The position numbers and the translations under genes are program-made. This document shows, in pieces, positions 34,831-44,138 of a DNA stretch of 64,000 nucleotides (the first letter of the stretch is position 1; each line of letters opens with the position of its first letter). The stretch comes from Sphaerothrix epifaneia. Its GTDB lineage: Bacteria; Cyanobacteriota; Cyanobacteriia; Phormidesmidales; Phormidesmidaceae. The DNA is taken from contig NZ_JBHZOL010000031.1 in assembly GCF_042788235.1 (NCBI RefSeq), positions 124,001-188,000 of the forward strand. The letters are read 5' to 3'. The notes beneath the pieces are model-generated. The model saw only the letters and a program-made list of their open reading frames with translations, was not told the origin of the DNA and made no database searches.

Positions 34831-35034
34831 TCGCTAAAGGCAGCAGGCTGATGGCAGCAGGAAAGTTTTGCTGTCAACGCTTTTCAGCAATTGCAGGGGT
34901 TTAATACCGATTCTTCAAAAGAAAGGTACAGATGAGAATGACGAAACATATGCAGAGCAAAGACTGTTCAATTCAAAATCGAAAATCCCAAATCGAGAAT
35001 TGATACAACGCTTGTGGCTACCGCCATATCGAAC
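34831..35034 (+). repeat. Dispersed repeat A, copy A4, split by repeat B
   Basis: The left part 34831-34900 (GCTAAAGGCAGCAGG ... AATTGCAGGGGTTT) and the right part from 35006 (CAACGCTTGTGGCTACCGCC) match the left and right parts of A2. Between them lies repeat B2. So B inserted into an existing A copy. Rest of the 34716-35208 gap: nothing else seen apart from a promoter-like stretch. Confidence 0.65.
34899..35005 (+). repeat. Dispersed repeat B, copy B2 (nested in A4)
   Basis: Reverse complement of B1 at 20759-20864; about seven differences in ~104 bases. Starts AATACCGATTCTTC and ends GAGAATTGATAC. No coding capacity. Confidence 0.8.
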
Positions 35035-35162
35035 GGTCTAGCTTTTAGAAAACATAAAGCTTTTGTGTTTAAAGAAAATTGTCTAAGCTAAAGGGAACGA
35101 TGAAAATATTCTTATAAATTCGCAGCTTTACGCAGTCCGGCTTTCGCAGCCCGTACACTGAA

Positions 35163-35204
35163 TTGGGATAACATAATCGCCTGCTATAAAATAAACTTAT
35201 AATC
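35163..35204 (+). promoter_or_regulatory. Promoter candidate for the hybrid kinase
   Basis: TTGGGA (35163-35168) and TATAAA (35185-35190) with a 16-base spacer; a second -10-like TATAAT at 35199-35204. The kinase GTG is at 35209, so the leader would be very short. Confidence 0.3.
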
Positions 35205-35208
35205 CCTC

Positions 35209-38200
35209 GTGCCACGGCTTTCTCCTTTAGTAGAACTTAGGTCTGCCATTGTTCGTGATCCCTTGGTTGTTTCACCGGATACCACGGTAAGAAACGCGAT
35301 CGCCCAAATGAGCGGCGTCCATTCGCATCAGCCTGTTTCTCCTCGCCCCCTTCAGCATTCAGAGGTTGATCAAGATCTCCAACCACAGCAGAACGCAGCA
35401 GCGCCATCGAGCTGCGTTTTAGTCGTAGAAAACAGACAGGTCATTGGGATTCTGACTGAGCCAGATGTGGTGCGTTTGGTAGCGCAACAGCAACCCCTCG
35501 ACGGTTTAGCCATCCGCCAGGTAATGACCCAGCCAGTCGTGACGCTGCGCGAATCGGCCTTTACCGATTTGTTTGCGGCAATTGACCTGCTGCAGCAGCA
35601 CAAGATTCGACATTTACCCCTGCTAGACGAGCAAAACCAGCTAGCAGGATTAGTCACCGATGAAAGCCTGCGCCAAATCGCATCTGCTCAAGCCTTAGCG
35701 CGATCGCAACAGCAAGAAGCCGTCATTGCCGAGATTAGTTTGCGCGTTCGGCAGTACCTGGGGCTAGAAGAGATTGCAACCGCCATTGTTCAAGAAGTGC
35801 AGACCTTTCTAGCCGCCGATCGGGTCATTATTTACCGATTTGCCCCCGATATGAGTGGCACCATTGTGGCAGAAGCGGTGAGTCCTCCCTGGACACCCTG
35901 TTTGCAGGTGCAAATTGCTGATACCTGCTTTCAGGCAAACCAAGGCGGCAGCTATCGAGATGGCAAAGTGTTTGCCGTTTCTGATGTTTACAAGGCTGAC
36001 CTTACGACCTGTCATCTGCAACTACTAGAGCGCTTTCAGGTACGAGCCAATCTGGTCGTCCCTATTTTGTTGACCAACAATCAGGCTCAACCGCTTTGGG
36101 GACTGCTCATCGCCCATCAGTGTTCTGCCCCTAGAGACTGGCAAGCTAGTAACGTTCGCTTGTTGCAACAACTAGCCGTGCAGCTAGCGATCGCTTTGCA
36201 GCAAGCAGAACTCTATCAATCTCTGCAAACCTTCAACGCTTCTCTTGAACAAAGAGTCAATGAGCGCACCAGAGAACTCGAAGCCCTAGCTAGTCGAGAG
36301 CGTCTAGTTACCCAGATTGCGACGCAAATCAGTTCGTCGTTGAACCTGCAGGTGATTTTAGATACGGCTGTGCAGGAAATTTGCTCGTTCCTTCAGTGCG
36401 ATCGCGTCATCATCTATGAGTTGCGGCCTGACTTTAGCGGCACCGTCGTAGCTGAATCTATTTTGGGTACCAGTCGTTCTGTTCTCAACAGCGAAGTCCA
36501 TGACCCCTGTGTATCGGCAGAGTGGATAGAACCTTATCGCCAGGGTCGCATTCGCGTCGTCAACGACATCTACAACGAAGCCATCACCATCTGCCACCAG
36601 GAAATGCTGCTGAGCTTCGACATTCGGGCTAAGCTGATGGTGCCGATTTTGGTTGAAGATCAGCTTTGGGGGCTACTGCTTGCTAGCCACCGCAGTACTC
36701 CCCGGCAGTGGCAAAGCGACGAAATTGGCTTGGTCAGACAGCTATCCATTCAGGTATCGATTGCCATTCAGCAGGCGATCGCTTACGAAAAAGCCCAGAT
36801 TGAGTTAGTAGAACGGCAGCGCACCGAAGCCCGACTGCGAGAAAGCGAACAGCGCTATGCTTCGCTGGCGGCGGCGGCACCAGTGGGTATTTTTCGAGCT
36901 GATATCACGGGCTACTGTACCTATATCAACGATCGTTACTGCCAGATTACCGGACTGACGCCAGAAGCAACGGCCAGAGGCGGGTGGCAGCAGGGATTGC
37001 ACGCCAGCGATCGCGATCGGGTTGTTGCCGAATGGGAGCAGGCTGTCCGCAGTCACCGTCCCTTTCAGCTTGAATATCGCTTTCAGCGTCCCGATGGCAC
37101 CGTTGTTTGGGTGTATGGTCAATTCGTAGCCGAACGAAATGCCACTGGACAGGTGATGGGCTATGTCGGCACGATTACCGATATTAGCGATCGCAAGCAA
37201 GCCGAAGCCGCTTTAGAAGAAAGTGAACAACGCTTTCGCCAACTGTTTGAATCGACGCCAAAAATTGCCGTTCAAGGCTACAATCGCCACCGCCAAGTCA
37301 TTTACTGGAACGAAGCTAGCGAGGCGCTTTATGGCTATCCCAAGCGTGAGGCCATTGGTCGGCAGCTAGAAGATCTGATTATTCCGCCAGAAATGCGGCA
37401 GGCAGTGATCGATGCTGTCAACAACTGGCTAGAAACAGGTCAGCCCATCCCAGCCAGTGAACTCAATCTTCTTCGCCAAGACGGCTCCCAAGTAGCAGTC
37501 TTCTCCAGCCACATCATGCTGACCAATACCGCTGGCGAACCCGAAATGTACTGTGTAGACATCGATTTAAGCGATCGCAAGCAAGCAGAGCGCCAGCTCC
37601 AAAATTTGATTGCTGGCACAGCCGCTACAACCGGACAAGACTTTTTCCCTGCTTTAGTTAGCCACATTGCCGAAGCCTTGAATGTTTCTTATGCCGTTGT
37701 TGCAAGCCAAACAGATGGCGTACTTCATACCCTGGCATTTTGGGCCAATGGCGCTTTGCAACCGGGTTTCTCCTATTTGCCCCACACGACCCCTTGTGAG
37801 CGCACCTTAGAAGAAGGCATTTTTTACTGTCAGCAAGCCGTTCAGCAGCGCTTCCCGACCGAACATTTAGACTTAGCAGCCCTAGGTGTCGAAAGTTATC
37901 TGGGTATTGCCTTGCGCGATACCGAAGGTGAAGCGATTGGCACACTGTGCATTCTCAATCAAGCACCCATTCAAGACCCGCAAAGAGCCGAGCAAATTTT
38001 GCAGGTGTTTGCAGCTCGGGCTGCCGCCGAACTCGAACGCCAGCGAGCCAGTACGCTGCTAGAGCAACTCAATCAAGCCCTAGAAGCCAAGGTCGAAGAA
38101 CGTACCAAAGCGCTGACTATGACCCAATCGGCGGTAGATTTAGCCGCCGAGGGCGTTTTTTGGATTCGACCAGATAGCAGTTTTTACTATGTCAACGAAG

Positions 38201-41200
38201 CCGCTTGCTCAATGCTGGGCTATACCAAATCAGAATTACTTAATTTGTCGGTCATTGACATTGATCCCAGCATGTCTCCAGAGCGCTGGATTGAACACTG
38301 GCAAGCCATTCAGCAGCAGCGCACCTTTATTTTAGAAACCCAGCATCAGACTAAAGATGGGCGGATCTATCCGGTTGAAGTTGGGGTCAACTACCTTTTA
38401 CTCAACGGCGAAGAATTTAACTTTGCTTTCGTTAGAGATATTAGCGATCGCAAGCAGGCTGAAGATCATCTCCGTCAGCTATCGACGCGGCTCAATTTGG
38501 CAGTGGAGTCTGCAGGGATTGGCATTTGGGATTGGGATATCAGCCAAAACAGCCTGGTGTGGGATAAACGGATGTATGAACTCTATGGCATTGAGCCAGA
38601 GGCGTTCACCAGTGTCTATGACGCTTGGTTTAACAGCTTACACCCCGATGAGCGGGCAAAGGCCGAACAAATCTCGCAGCAAGCGCTACGGGGAGAAGCC
38701 GATTACGACACCGAATTTCGGGTGATTCACCCTGATGGCACGATTCGATTTATTAAAGCCAATGCCCTAGTGCAACGGAACCCAGAAGGGGAACCGCAGC
38801 GGATGATTGGCATTAACTATGACATCACCAACCTCAAAGCGGCTGAAGTCTCAATGAGACAACAACTGGCCACCATCGAAGCGGCGGTGGATGGCATTGC
38901 CATTCTCCAAGGAGACACCTACCTCTACATGAACCAGGCTCACCTAGATCTCTTCGGCTATGAAAAGGCAGAAGATCTCGTCGGTCAATCCTGGAAGCTT
39001 TTGTATTCTGCCGAAGAAGCCAGACGGTTTGAACGAGAAGTGTTTCCCCAACTAGAGCGCGATCGCGCTTGGCAAGGTGAGGCGATCGCGCTCCGCAAAG
39101 ATGGTTCTCCTTTTGCCGAAGGCTTATCTTTAACGCTGACCGAAGACGGACTGCTCATTTGTGTTTGCCGCAACATTAACGATCGCAAGGCAGCCGAAAA
39201 GGTCTTGACCATGACGCAATCAGCCATTGATTTAGCGGCTGAAGGTGTTTTTTGGGTACGGCCAGATGGCAGCTTTTATTATGTCAATGAAGCGGCTTGT
39301 TCAATGTTGGGCTATAGCCGAGAAGAACTGCTGTCGTTAAGCGTTTTCGATATTGATCCTGACTTTTTCCCTGGTGGTTGGTCAGAACACTGGCAAGAAT
39401 TCAGGCAGCACCGCACTTTTACGATGGAATCTCGCCACCAGTCTAGAGATGGGCGCATTTATCCGGTTGAAATTAGCGTTAACTACCTCAATCTCTACGG
39501 CGAAGAGTACAAATTTGCCTTTGTCAGAGATATTAGCGATCGCAAGCAAGCCGAACAAGACCTAATTCAAGCCAAAGAAGCCGCCGAAGCCGCCGCTCGC
39601 GCCAAAAGCGAATTTCTTGCCCGCATGAGCCACGAAATTCGCACACCAATGAATGGTGTCATTGGCATGTTAAGCCTGTTGCAAGATACCGACCTCAACC
39701 AAGATCAACGCTTCCAGGCCAGTATTGCCCAATCCAGTGCCGAATCTTTGCTCACGCTGCTCAAAGACATTCTGGATTTCTCCAAAATTGACGCTGGCAA
39801 GCTAGAACTAGAAATTCTAGACTTCGACCTGCACCAGCACTTAGGCGACTTAGCCAAAGCAATGGCCTTAAAGGCACAAGAAAAAGATTTAGAACTGGTG
39901 CTAGATCTACGCGGTATCCAGCAGCCCTTAGTCAAAGGCGATCCGGGACGGCTGCGACAAATATTCACCAACCTGGTAGACAACGCCATCAAGTTTACCG
40001 AGCAGGGCGAAATTGTCATTCGGTGCCGTCTAGCAGCCGAAGGCGATACGCTCAGGTTCGTTGGCTCAGTGAGCGATACAGGCATTGGTATTCCGCCCGA
40101 CAAAATTGCCAGTTTGTTTGCTCCCTTCACCCAAGTTGATGCCAGCACCACCCGCAAATATGGAGGTACGGGGTTAGGACTGGCCATTACTCAAAAGCTC
40201 TGCGAATTAATGGGAGGCAGCATTGCCGTCTATAGTGAACCCGGCAACGGTAGCCGTTTTGAATTCACCGCCATCCTCCAGCCTAGCGAACAGCCGCAAC
40301 CTGCTTCTCCGCTAGCCCACCTGCCTACCCTAACGCTGCTAGTGGTCGATCACAACGCCATTAACCGCGAAGTTCTGTGCCGTCAGTTACAAAATTGGGG
40401 AGCCAACGTTTTAGAAGCAGCCAACGGCCCTGATGCGCTAGCCCTATGTGCAGCCCAACTCAGCCAGAGCAGCGATGCTAGCAAACCTCCTTTTGATATC
40501 GCCCTGCTAGATATGCAAATACCCGATATGGATGGAGCCGAGCTAGGCAAGCGGTTACAGGCCGATCCTCGCTTTCAGACTATCCCTCTGGTTATGATGA
40601 CCTCCATCAGTCATCGCAATAGCGCTCAGCGCTTTAACGACCTCGGCTTTAGCGCTTACCTCACCAAACCCATTACCCCGTCTGATCTGCTAGACGCCCT
40701 ATCCCTGGTAAGACCCGACGGGGCAACGCCCCTCTATACAACCGCTGCCCAGACATCGCTAGCGGCTCTGTCAAAGCAGCGAACTCAGCAAGCAGTCAAA
40801 ACCACATATCACTGGCCACCCCAAACGCGGATGTTATTAGCAGAAGACAACCGGGTTAACCAGATGGTGGTTAAGCGTTTGCTCAAAAGACTGGGATTGG
40901 AAGTAGACCTGGTCTTTAATGGCTTTGAAGCACTTAGTGCGTTAGAGCAAGCGCCCGCCGATAATCTTTACACGCTGGTTTTAATGGACTGCCAGATGCC
41001 TGAAATGGATGGCTATGAGGCTAGCCGCCAGATTCGAGCAGGCATAGCTGGGCAGCACAATCAAAGTGTCACTATCATCGCCATGACAGCCAACGCCATG
41101 AAAGGCGACAAAGAAAAGTGCCTAGAAGCAGGCATGAATGATTATCTGGCTAAACCCATTACCCCTCAAGCCCTGGCTGAGATGTTAGAAAAGTGGCTAA

Positions 41201-41244
41201 TAGAGGGAGGCAATGAGGCAGCGGGGTCGCTGCCAGATCCGTAG
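35209..41244 (+). CDS. Giant hybrid sensor histidine kinase (CBS-GAF-PAS-HK-REC-REC)
   Basis: 2011 aa, GTG start, no membrane helix. Order: CBS pair (about 8-165), GAF1 (186-345), short coiled coil, GAF2 (378-535), PAS1 (541-665), PAS2 (666-800), GAF3 (800-945), PAS3 (971-1084), PAS4, PAS5, PAS6 (1335-1448), HisKA with His1475 in MSHEIRTPMNG, HATPase (about 1590-1705), REC1 with Asp1768, REC2 with Asp1927. GAF1 and GAF2 both carry a Cys-His pair (C268/H269, C462/H463) at the place where cyanobacteriochrome and phytochrome GAFs attach bilin. This suggests a light-sensing role, unproven. REC1 has DH in place of the usual DD pair. Confidence 0.93.
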   Translation: MPRLSPLVELRSAIVRDPLVVSPDTTVRNAIAQMSGVHSHQPVSPRPLQHSEVDQDLQPQQNAAAPSSCVLVVENRQVIGILTEPDVVRLVAQQQPLDGLAIRQVMTQPVVTLRESAFTDLFAAIDLLQQHKIRHLPLLDEQNQLAGLVTDESLRQIASAQALARSQQQEAVIAEISLRVRQYLGLEEIATAIVQEVQTFLAADRVIIYRFAPDMSGTIVAEAVSPPWTPCLQVQIADTCFQANQGGSYRDGKVFAVSDVYKADLTTCHLQLLERFQVRANLVVPILLTNNQAQPLWGLLIAHQCSAPRDWQASNVRLLQQLAVQLAIALQQAELYQSLQTFNASLEQRVNERTRELEALASRERLVTQIATQISSSLNLQVILDTAVQEICSFLQCDRVIIYELRPDFSGTVVAESILGTSRSVLNSEVHDPCVSAEWIEPYRQGRIRVVNDIYNEAITICHQEMLLSFDIRAKLMVPILVEDQLWGLLLASHRSTPRQWQSDEIGLVRQLSIQVSIAIQQAIAYEKAQIELVERQRTEARLRESEQRYASLAAAAPVGIFRADITGYCTYINDRYCQITGLTPEATARGGWQQGLHASDRDRVVAEWEQAVRSHRPFQLEYRFQRPDGTVVWVYGQFVAERNATGQVMGYVGTITDISDRKQAEAALEESEQRFRQLFESTPKIAVQGYNRHRQVIYWNEASEALYGYPKREAIGRQLEDLIIPPEMRQAVIDAVNNWLETGQPIPASELNLLRQDGSQVAVFSSHIMLTNTAGEPEMYCVDIDLSDRKQAERQLQNLIAGTAATTGQDFFPALVSHIAEALNVSYAVVASQTDGVLHTLAFWANGALQPGFSYLPHTTPCERTLEEGIFYCQQAVQQRFPTEHLDLAALGVESYLGIALRDTEGEAIGTLCILNQAPIQDPQRAEQILQVFAARAAAELERQRASTLLEQLNQALEAKVEERTKALTMTQSAVDLAAEGVFWIRPDSSFYYVNEAACSMLGYTKSELLNLSVIDIDPSMSPERWIEHWQAIQQQRTFILETQHQTKDGRIYPVEVGVNYLLLNGEEFNFAFVRDISDRKQAEDHLRQLSTRLNLAVESAGIGIWDWDISQNSLVWDKRMYELYGIEPEAFTSVYDAWFNSLHPDERAKAEQISQQALRGEADYDTEFRVIHPDGTIRFIKANALVQRNPEGEPQRMIGINYDITNLKAAEVSMRQQLATIEAAVDGIAILQGDTYLYMNQAHLDLFGYEKAEDLVGQSWKLLYSAEEARRFEREVFPQLERDRAWQGEAIALRKDGSPFAEGLSLTLTEDGLLICVCRNINDRKAAEKVLTMTQSAIDLAAEGVFWVRPDGSFYYVNEAACSMLGYSREELLSLSVFDIDPDFFPGGWSEHWQEFRQHRTFTMESRHQSRDGRIYPVEISVNYLNLYGEEYKFAFVRDISDRKQAEQDLIQAKEAAEAAARAKSEFLARMSHEIRTPMNGVIGMLSLLQDTDLNQDQRFQASIAQSSAESLLTLLKDILDFSKIDAGKLELEILDFDLHQHLGDLAKAMALKAQEKDLELVLDLRGIQQPLVKGDPGRLRQIFTNLVDNAIKFTEQGEIVIRCRLAAEGDTLRFVGSVSDTGIGIPPDKIASLFAPFTQVDASTTRKYGGTGLGLAITQKLCELMGGSIAVYSEPGNGSRFEFTAILQPSEQPQPASPLAHLPTLTLLVVDHNAINREVLCRQLQNWGANVLEAANGPDALALCAAQLSQSSDASKPPFDIALLDMQIPDMDGAELGKRLQADPRFQTIPLVMMTSISHRNSAQRFNDLGFSAYLTKPITPSDLLDALSLVRPDGATPLYTTAAQTSLAALSKQRTQQAVKTTYHWPPQTRMLLAEDNRVNQMVVKRLLKRLGLEVDLVFNGFEALSALEQAPADNLYTLVLMDCQMPEMDGYEASRQIRAGIAGQHNQSVTIIAMTANAMKGDKEKCLEAGMNDYLAKPITPQALAEMLEKWLIEGGNEAAGSLPDP

Positions 41245-41290
41245 ACAACGCTTGGGCGCTCTAAACAGGAGCGCTTCAAAGTTGCAGCCG

Positions 41291-41324
41291 CATTTGAGGA
41301 TATTTTCGCCATTATCCTCAAATG
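41291..41324. terminator. 12-bp hairpin between kinase and DUF262 gene
   Basis: CATTTGAGGATA (41291-41302), 10-base loop, TATCCTCAAATG (41313-41324), perfect. It follows the kinase stop by ~47 bases. No long T-tract, so it may instead be an operator. Confidence 0.5.
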
Positions 41325-41402
41325 AACTTTCTGACTTCAGGTTTAGTACGCTACCCTTTATCGTATTGATAGTCCTGAATCCCAAAGGACAAAGCGTCCG
41401 TC

Positions 41403-42770
41403 ATGCAAGACACCCAGATTTTCCCTGAAGAAACGACTCGCCGACCGCTCGATCTGATTATTGAAGAAACTGAAGACGATGCTCCGTTTGAGATTCCTCC
41501 TGAAAAGCGGCGCGTCAAGACGGACAAACAAGATTTACCCGTTGAAACCCTGGTTAGCTGGGTCAATCGTGGCAAGCTCAACTTGCAGCCTGACTTTCAG
41601 CGTAATTTTGTTTGGCCGACCAGTCGAGCCAGCCGCTTGATTGAGTCACTACTGCTGGAAATTCCGATTCCGGTGATCTATGTGGCTGAAGAGCGCAACC
41701 GCACCTATTCGGTCGTGGATGGTCAGCAGCGACTAACCAGCATTTGCGCTTTCGTCAATGGTCAGTTTCCGGGGGGCAATGATTTTAAGCTATCAGGGTT
41801 ACAGGTCTTAACCGAACTCAATCGTAAGACCTTCAACGATTTAGACATGGATCTGCAGGAAAGTATTTTGAACTTTATCCTGCGGCTAATTGTGATCGAA
41901 GAAGACTCTGACCCAGATGTGAAGTTTGAGGTCTTTGAACGCCTCAACTTGGGAGCTGAAAAGCTGAATGACCAAGAGGTTCGCAACTGCGTTTATCGCG
42001 GTAATTACAATGAATTGCTACGAGAACTGGTTGCCAATGAGTACATGCTCAAAATCATGAACTCAGACCAGCCCCATACTCGTATGGCCGATCGGCAGTT
42101 GATTTTGCGTTTCTTCGCCATGTGGCGCAACACTCATCTGAAATACAAAGGTCCGATGAAGCGCTTTCTTAATGCTGAGATGGAGCAGCACCGCAACCTC
42201 AGCCCGCGCAATTTGGCAGAAATGAAATGGGTATTTGAAAAGTCGATTGAAATGGCTTATGCCGTTTTTGGTGAGAATGCGTTTCGACGCTACAAGCCAG
42301 GTAGCGCCAAAGATGCCAATGGCACTTGGGAAGGTAGCCGATTTAATGTGGCGCTCTGGGATACGCTGCTTTATACCTTTAGCTATTACAGCAAAGAGCA
42401 AATTTTGCCGATTTGCGATCGCGTGCGAGAAGAATTTCTTGACCTGATGACTAGCGATGCTAAATTTTCGGAATACATTAGCAGCAGTACCGATAAGCCA
42501 GAGCGGATTCAATATCGAGCCGATACCTGGCGGCAGCGCTTACAAGGGTTGATTGGCTTAGATCCGATTGATACTCCGGCGGCTTTTTCCAAAGCCCGCA
42601 AGCAAGAGCTGCTTGATCGCAATGCCACCTGCCATGTCTGCTGGAAGCCGATTCAACATGCTGACGATGCCGTTTTAGCCCACATTCCCCGCTATTGGCG
42701 AGAACCTTGTAACATTCCTGACAATGCCCGTCTCGATCATCGCTACTGCCATCACAGCCTTCACCGATAA
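41403..42770 (+). CDS. DUF262 protein with C-terminal degenerate HNH domain (GmrSD-like)
   Basis: The DUF262 core (about residues 40-220) has LQPDFQRNFVWP and the diagnostic VVDGQQRLTSICAF. A long helical middle follows. The last 50 residues form an HNH-type zinc finger: CHVC near the start, then LAHIPRYW, IPDNARLDHRYCHH. Family members read VDHI and HRYCN there; here the Asp before the first His is Ala. So nuclease activity may be weakened. DUF262 proteins (e.g. GmrSD) restrict modified phage DNA. 455 aa, complete. A methyltransferase follows 18 bases on. Confidence 0.85.
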   Translation: MQDTQIFPEETTRRPLDLIIEETEDDAPFEIPPEKRRVKTDKQDLPVETLVSWVNRGKLNLQPDFQRNFVWPTSRASRLIESLLLEIPIPVIYVAEERNRTYSVVDGQQRLTSICAFVNGQFPGGNDFKLSGLQVLTELNRKTFNDLDMDLQESILNFILRLIVIEEDSDPDVKFEVFERLNLGAEKLNDQEVRNCVYRGNYNELLRELVANEYMLKIMNSDQPHTRMADRQLILRFFAMWRNTHLKYKGPMKRFLNAEMEQHRNLSPRNLAEMKWVFEKSIEMAYAVFGENAFRRYKPGSAKDANGTWEGSRFNVALWDTLLYTFSYYSKEQILPICDRVREEFLDLMTSDAKFSEYISSSTDKPERIQYRADTWRQRLQGLIGLDPIDTPAAFSKARKQELLDRNATCHVCWKPIQHADDAVLAHIPRYWREPCNIPDNARLDHRYCHHSLHR

Positions 42771-42788
42771 CCAGGTTAAGCCAACCGC

Positions 42789-43517
42789 ATGACTACAGAC
42801 TATCAGCCTAAGCAGTTTTGGGAACAACGCTTGAGCGATCGCTTTTCGTTGCAAAGTGTGGGGCACATTGGCTTTAGTGAAGCCTACAACCAGCGGCTGT
42901 ATCAAAGAAAAAAGCGCTGTATTGAAGCTTGTCTAGCTGAGGTAGACCTTGCTGGCAAAGCGGTATTAGATATTGGCTGCGGTACAGGCTTTTTTGTGAA
43001 GTGGTATTTGGAACAGGGCGCTAAGGTTTGCGGGTTAGATATCACTGAGGTCAGCGTAGACAGACTGCGGCAAACCTATGCAGGTGAATTTTATACGCAA
43101 GATATTACCGAGCCAGCGTATAGCCTCCAGGGTAGCGCTTTTGATCTGGTTAATATGTGGGATGTGATCTATCACATTGTGGAACCGCAGCGCTTTGAGC
43201 AAGCTTGCAAAAATATTGCGAACAGTCTAAAACCAGGTGGGCTTTTGCTGTTTACCGATTGGTTGGGGGCTGAGGGCGATCGCTTAGTGGCTCCTCATGT
43301 GCAAGCCCGCTGCTTAAGCACGTATCAAAACTTTTTGCCCCAGCTTGGGTTTGAGCTAGTTCAAGTTTATCCCCTCTATGGTTGGCTAAATCAAGTTCAT
43401 TTCAAACGCTTCGACAATTATCTAGGTGGGTTGTATCTCTGGCTTGACAACCGCTTAGAGAAAATCTCAACTGAGAATTTGTCGCTGGGTCTGTGGCGCT
43501 ATCAACCCCCTGCTTAA
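42789..43517 (+). CDS. SAM-dependent methyltransferase (class I, small-molecule type)
   Basis: Motif I VLDIGCGTGFFVKWYLEQG, then VCGLDITEVSV and FDLVNMWDVIYHI. There is no NPPY/DPPY motif, so it is not a DNA adenine/cytosine-N4 methylase. Resembles UbiG/glycan-associated methyltransferases. 242 aa. Starts 18 bases after the DUF262 gene, probably co-transcribed, but its role beside it is unclear. Confidence 0.8.
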   Translation: MTTDYQPKQFWEQRLSDRFSLQSVGHIGFSEAYNQRLYQRKKRCIEACLAEVDLAGKAVLDIGCGTGFFVKWYLEQGAKVCGLDITEVSVDRLRQTYAGEFYTQDITEPAYSLQGSAFDLVNMWDVIYHIVEPQRFEQACKNIANSLKPGGLLLFTDWLGAEGDRLVAPHVQARCLSTYQNFLPQLGFELVQVYPLYGWLNQVHFKRFDNYLGGLYLWLDNRLEKISTENLSLGLWRYQPPA

Positions 43518-43553
43518 AGCCTATAGCCCTAAAAAAGAAAGTTAGCCTTGAAG

Positions 43554-43572
43554 TCCCCTTTTCCCAAGGGGA
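43554..43572. terminator. CCCC/GGGG hairpin between convergent genes
   Basis: TCCCCTT (43554-43560), TTCCC loop, AAGGGGA (43566-43572). The surrounding GATTTAGGAAGGTTTAGGGG is the sort of G/A-rich intergenic repeat often seen in cyanobacterial genomes. Confidence 0.45.
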
Positions 43573-43659
43573 TTTAGGAAGGTTTAGGGGATGGTCTATC
43601 TGGGATAAAACCTTTGAAGCGGCTCTGAGCGCAGCGCCTCAGTCCCAACCCGAAGGAAC

Positions 43660-44103
43660 TCAGCTTACTTGAGGGCGATCGCCTGCTTTGGCAAAAATAC
43701 GAGTGTCTTGCTGAAAAGCCTTAAACTCCAGGGCATTGCCGCTCGGATCAAGAAAAAACATCGTCGCCTGCTCTCCGACCTCTCCTTGAAAGCGGATATA
43801 CGGCTCAATCACAAACTCAACCGAGTGCTGCTTGAGTCGCTCGGCCAGCGCTTGCCAGTCTGCCATGGTTAAAATCACGCCCCAGTGGCGCACAGGTACC
43901 GCGTGGTTGTCTACCGCGTTAGTGGCGACGCCCTCAGCTGGGGCAGGGCTAAGGTGAGCCGTAAGCTGATGGCCGAAGAAGTTAAAATCTATCCAAGTCT
44001 CTGTTTGCCGACCGATTGGGCAACCCAAAATCGTTTCGTAAAAATGTTGGGTGGCCTCTAAACTGTGAACCGGAAAAGCCAGATGGAAAGGGCGCAATGT
44101 CAT
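43660..44103 (-). CDS. VOC-family dioxygenase/glyoxalase-like protein
   Basis: A single VOC unit: FHLAFPVHSLEATQHFYETILGC, ending FFLDPSGNALEFKAF with metal-ligand positions His (N-terminal strand), His (RHWGVIL) and Glu (ALEFK). 147 aa. Could be an extradiol-type dioxygenase or glyoxalase; substrate unknown. Divergent from a small membrane protein. Confidence 0.82.
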   Translation of the reverse strand: MTLRPFHLAFPVHSLEATQHFYETILGCPIGRQTETWIDFNFFGHQLTAHLSPAPAEGVATNAVDNHAVPVRHWGVILTMADWQALAERLKQHSVEFVIEPYIRFQGEVGEQATMFFLDPSGNALEFKAFQQDTRIFAKAGDRPQVS

Positions 44104-44138
44104 AGCGGGTGAGATGCCTCAGCGAGTGAAAACAGGTA

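Noticed and set aside
39705..40187. 160-codon antisense ORF in the kinase
   Set aside because: Complementary-strand shadow of the HisKA/HATPase region with no independent support.
42789..43517. DNA methylase partner of the DUF262 gene
   Set aside because: Only small-molecule motif I (DIGCGTG) is present; no NPPY/DPPY.
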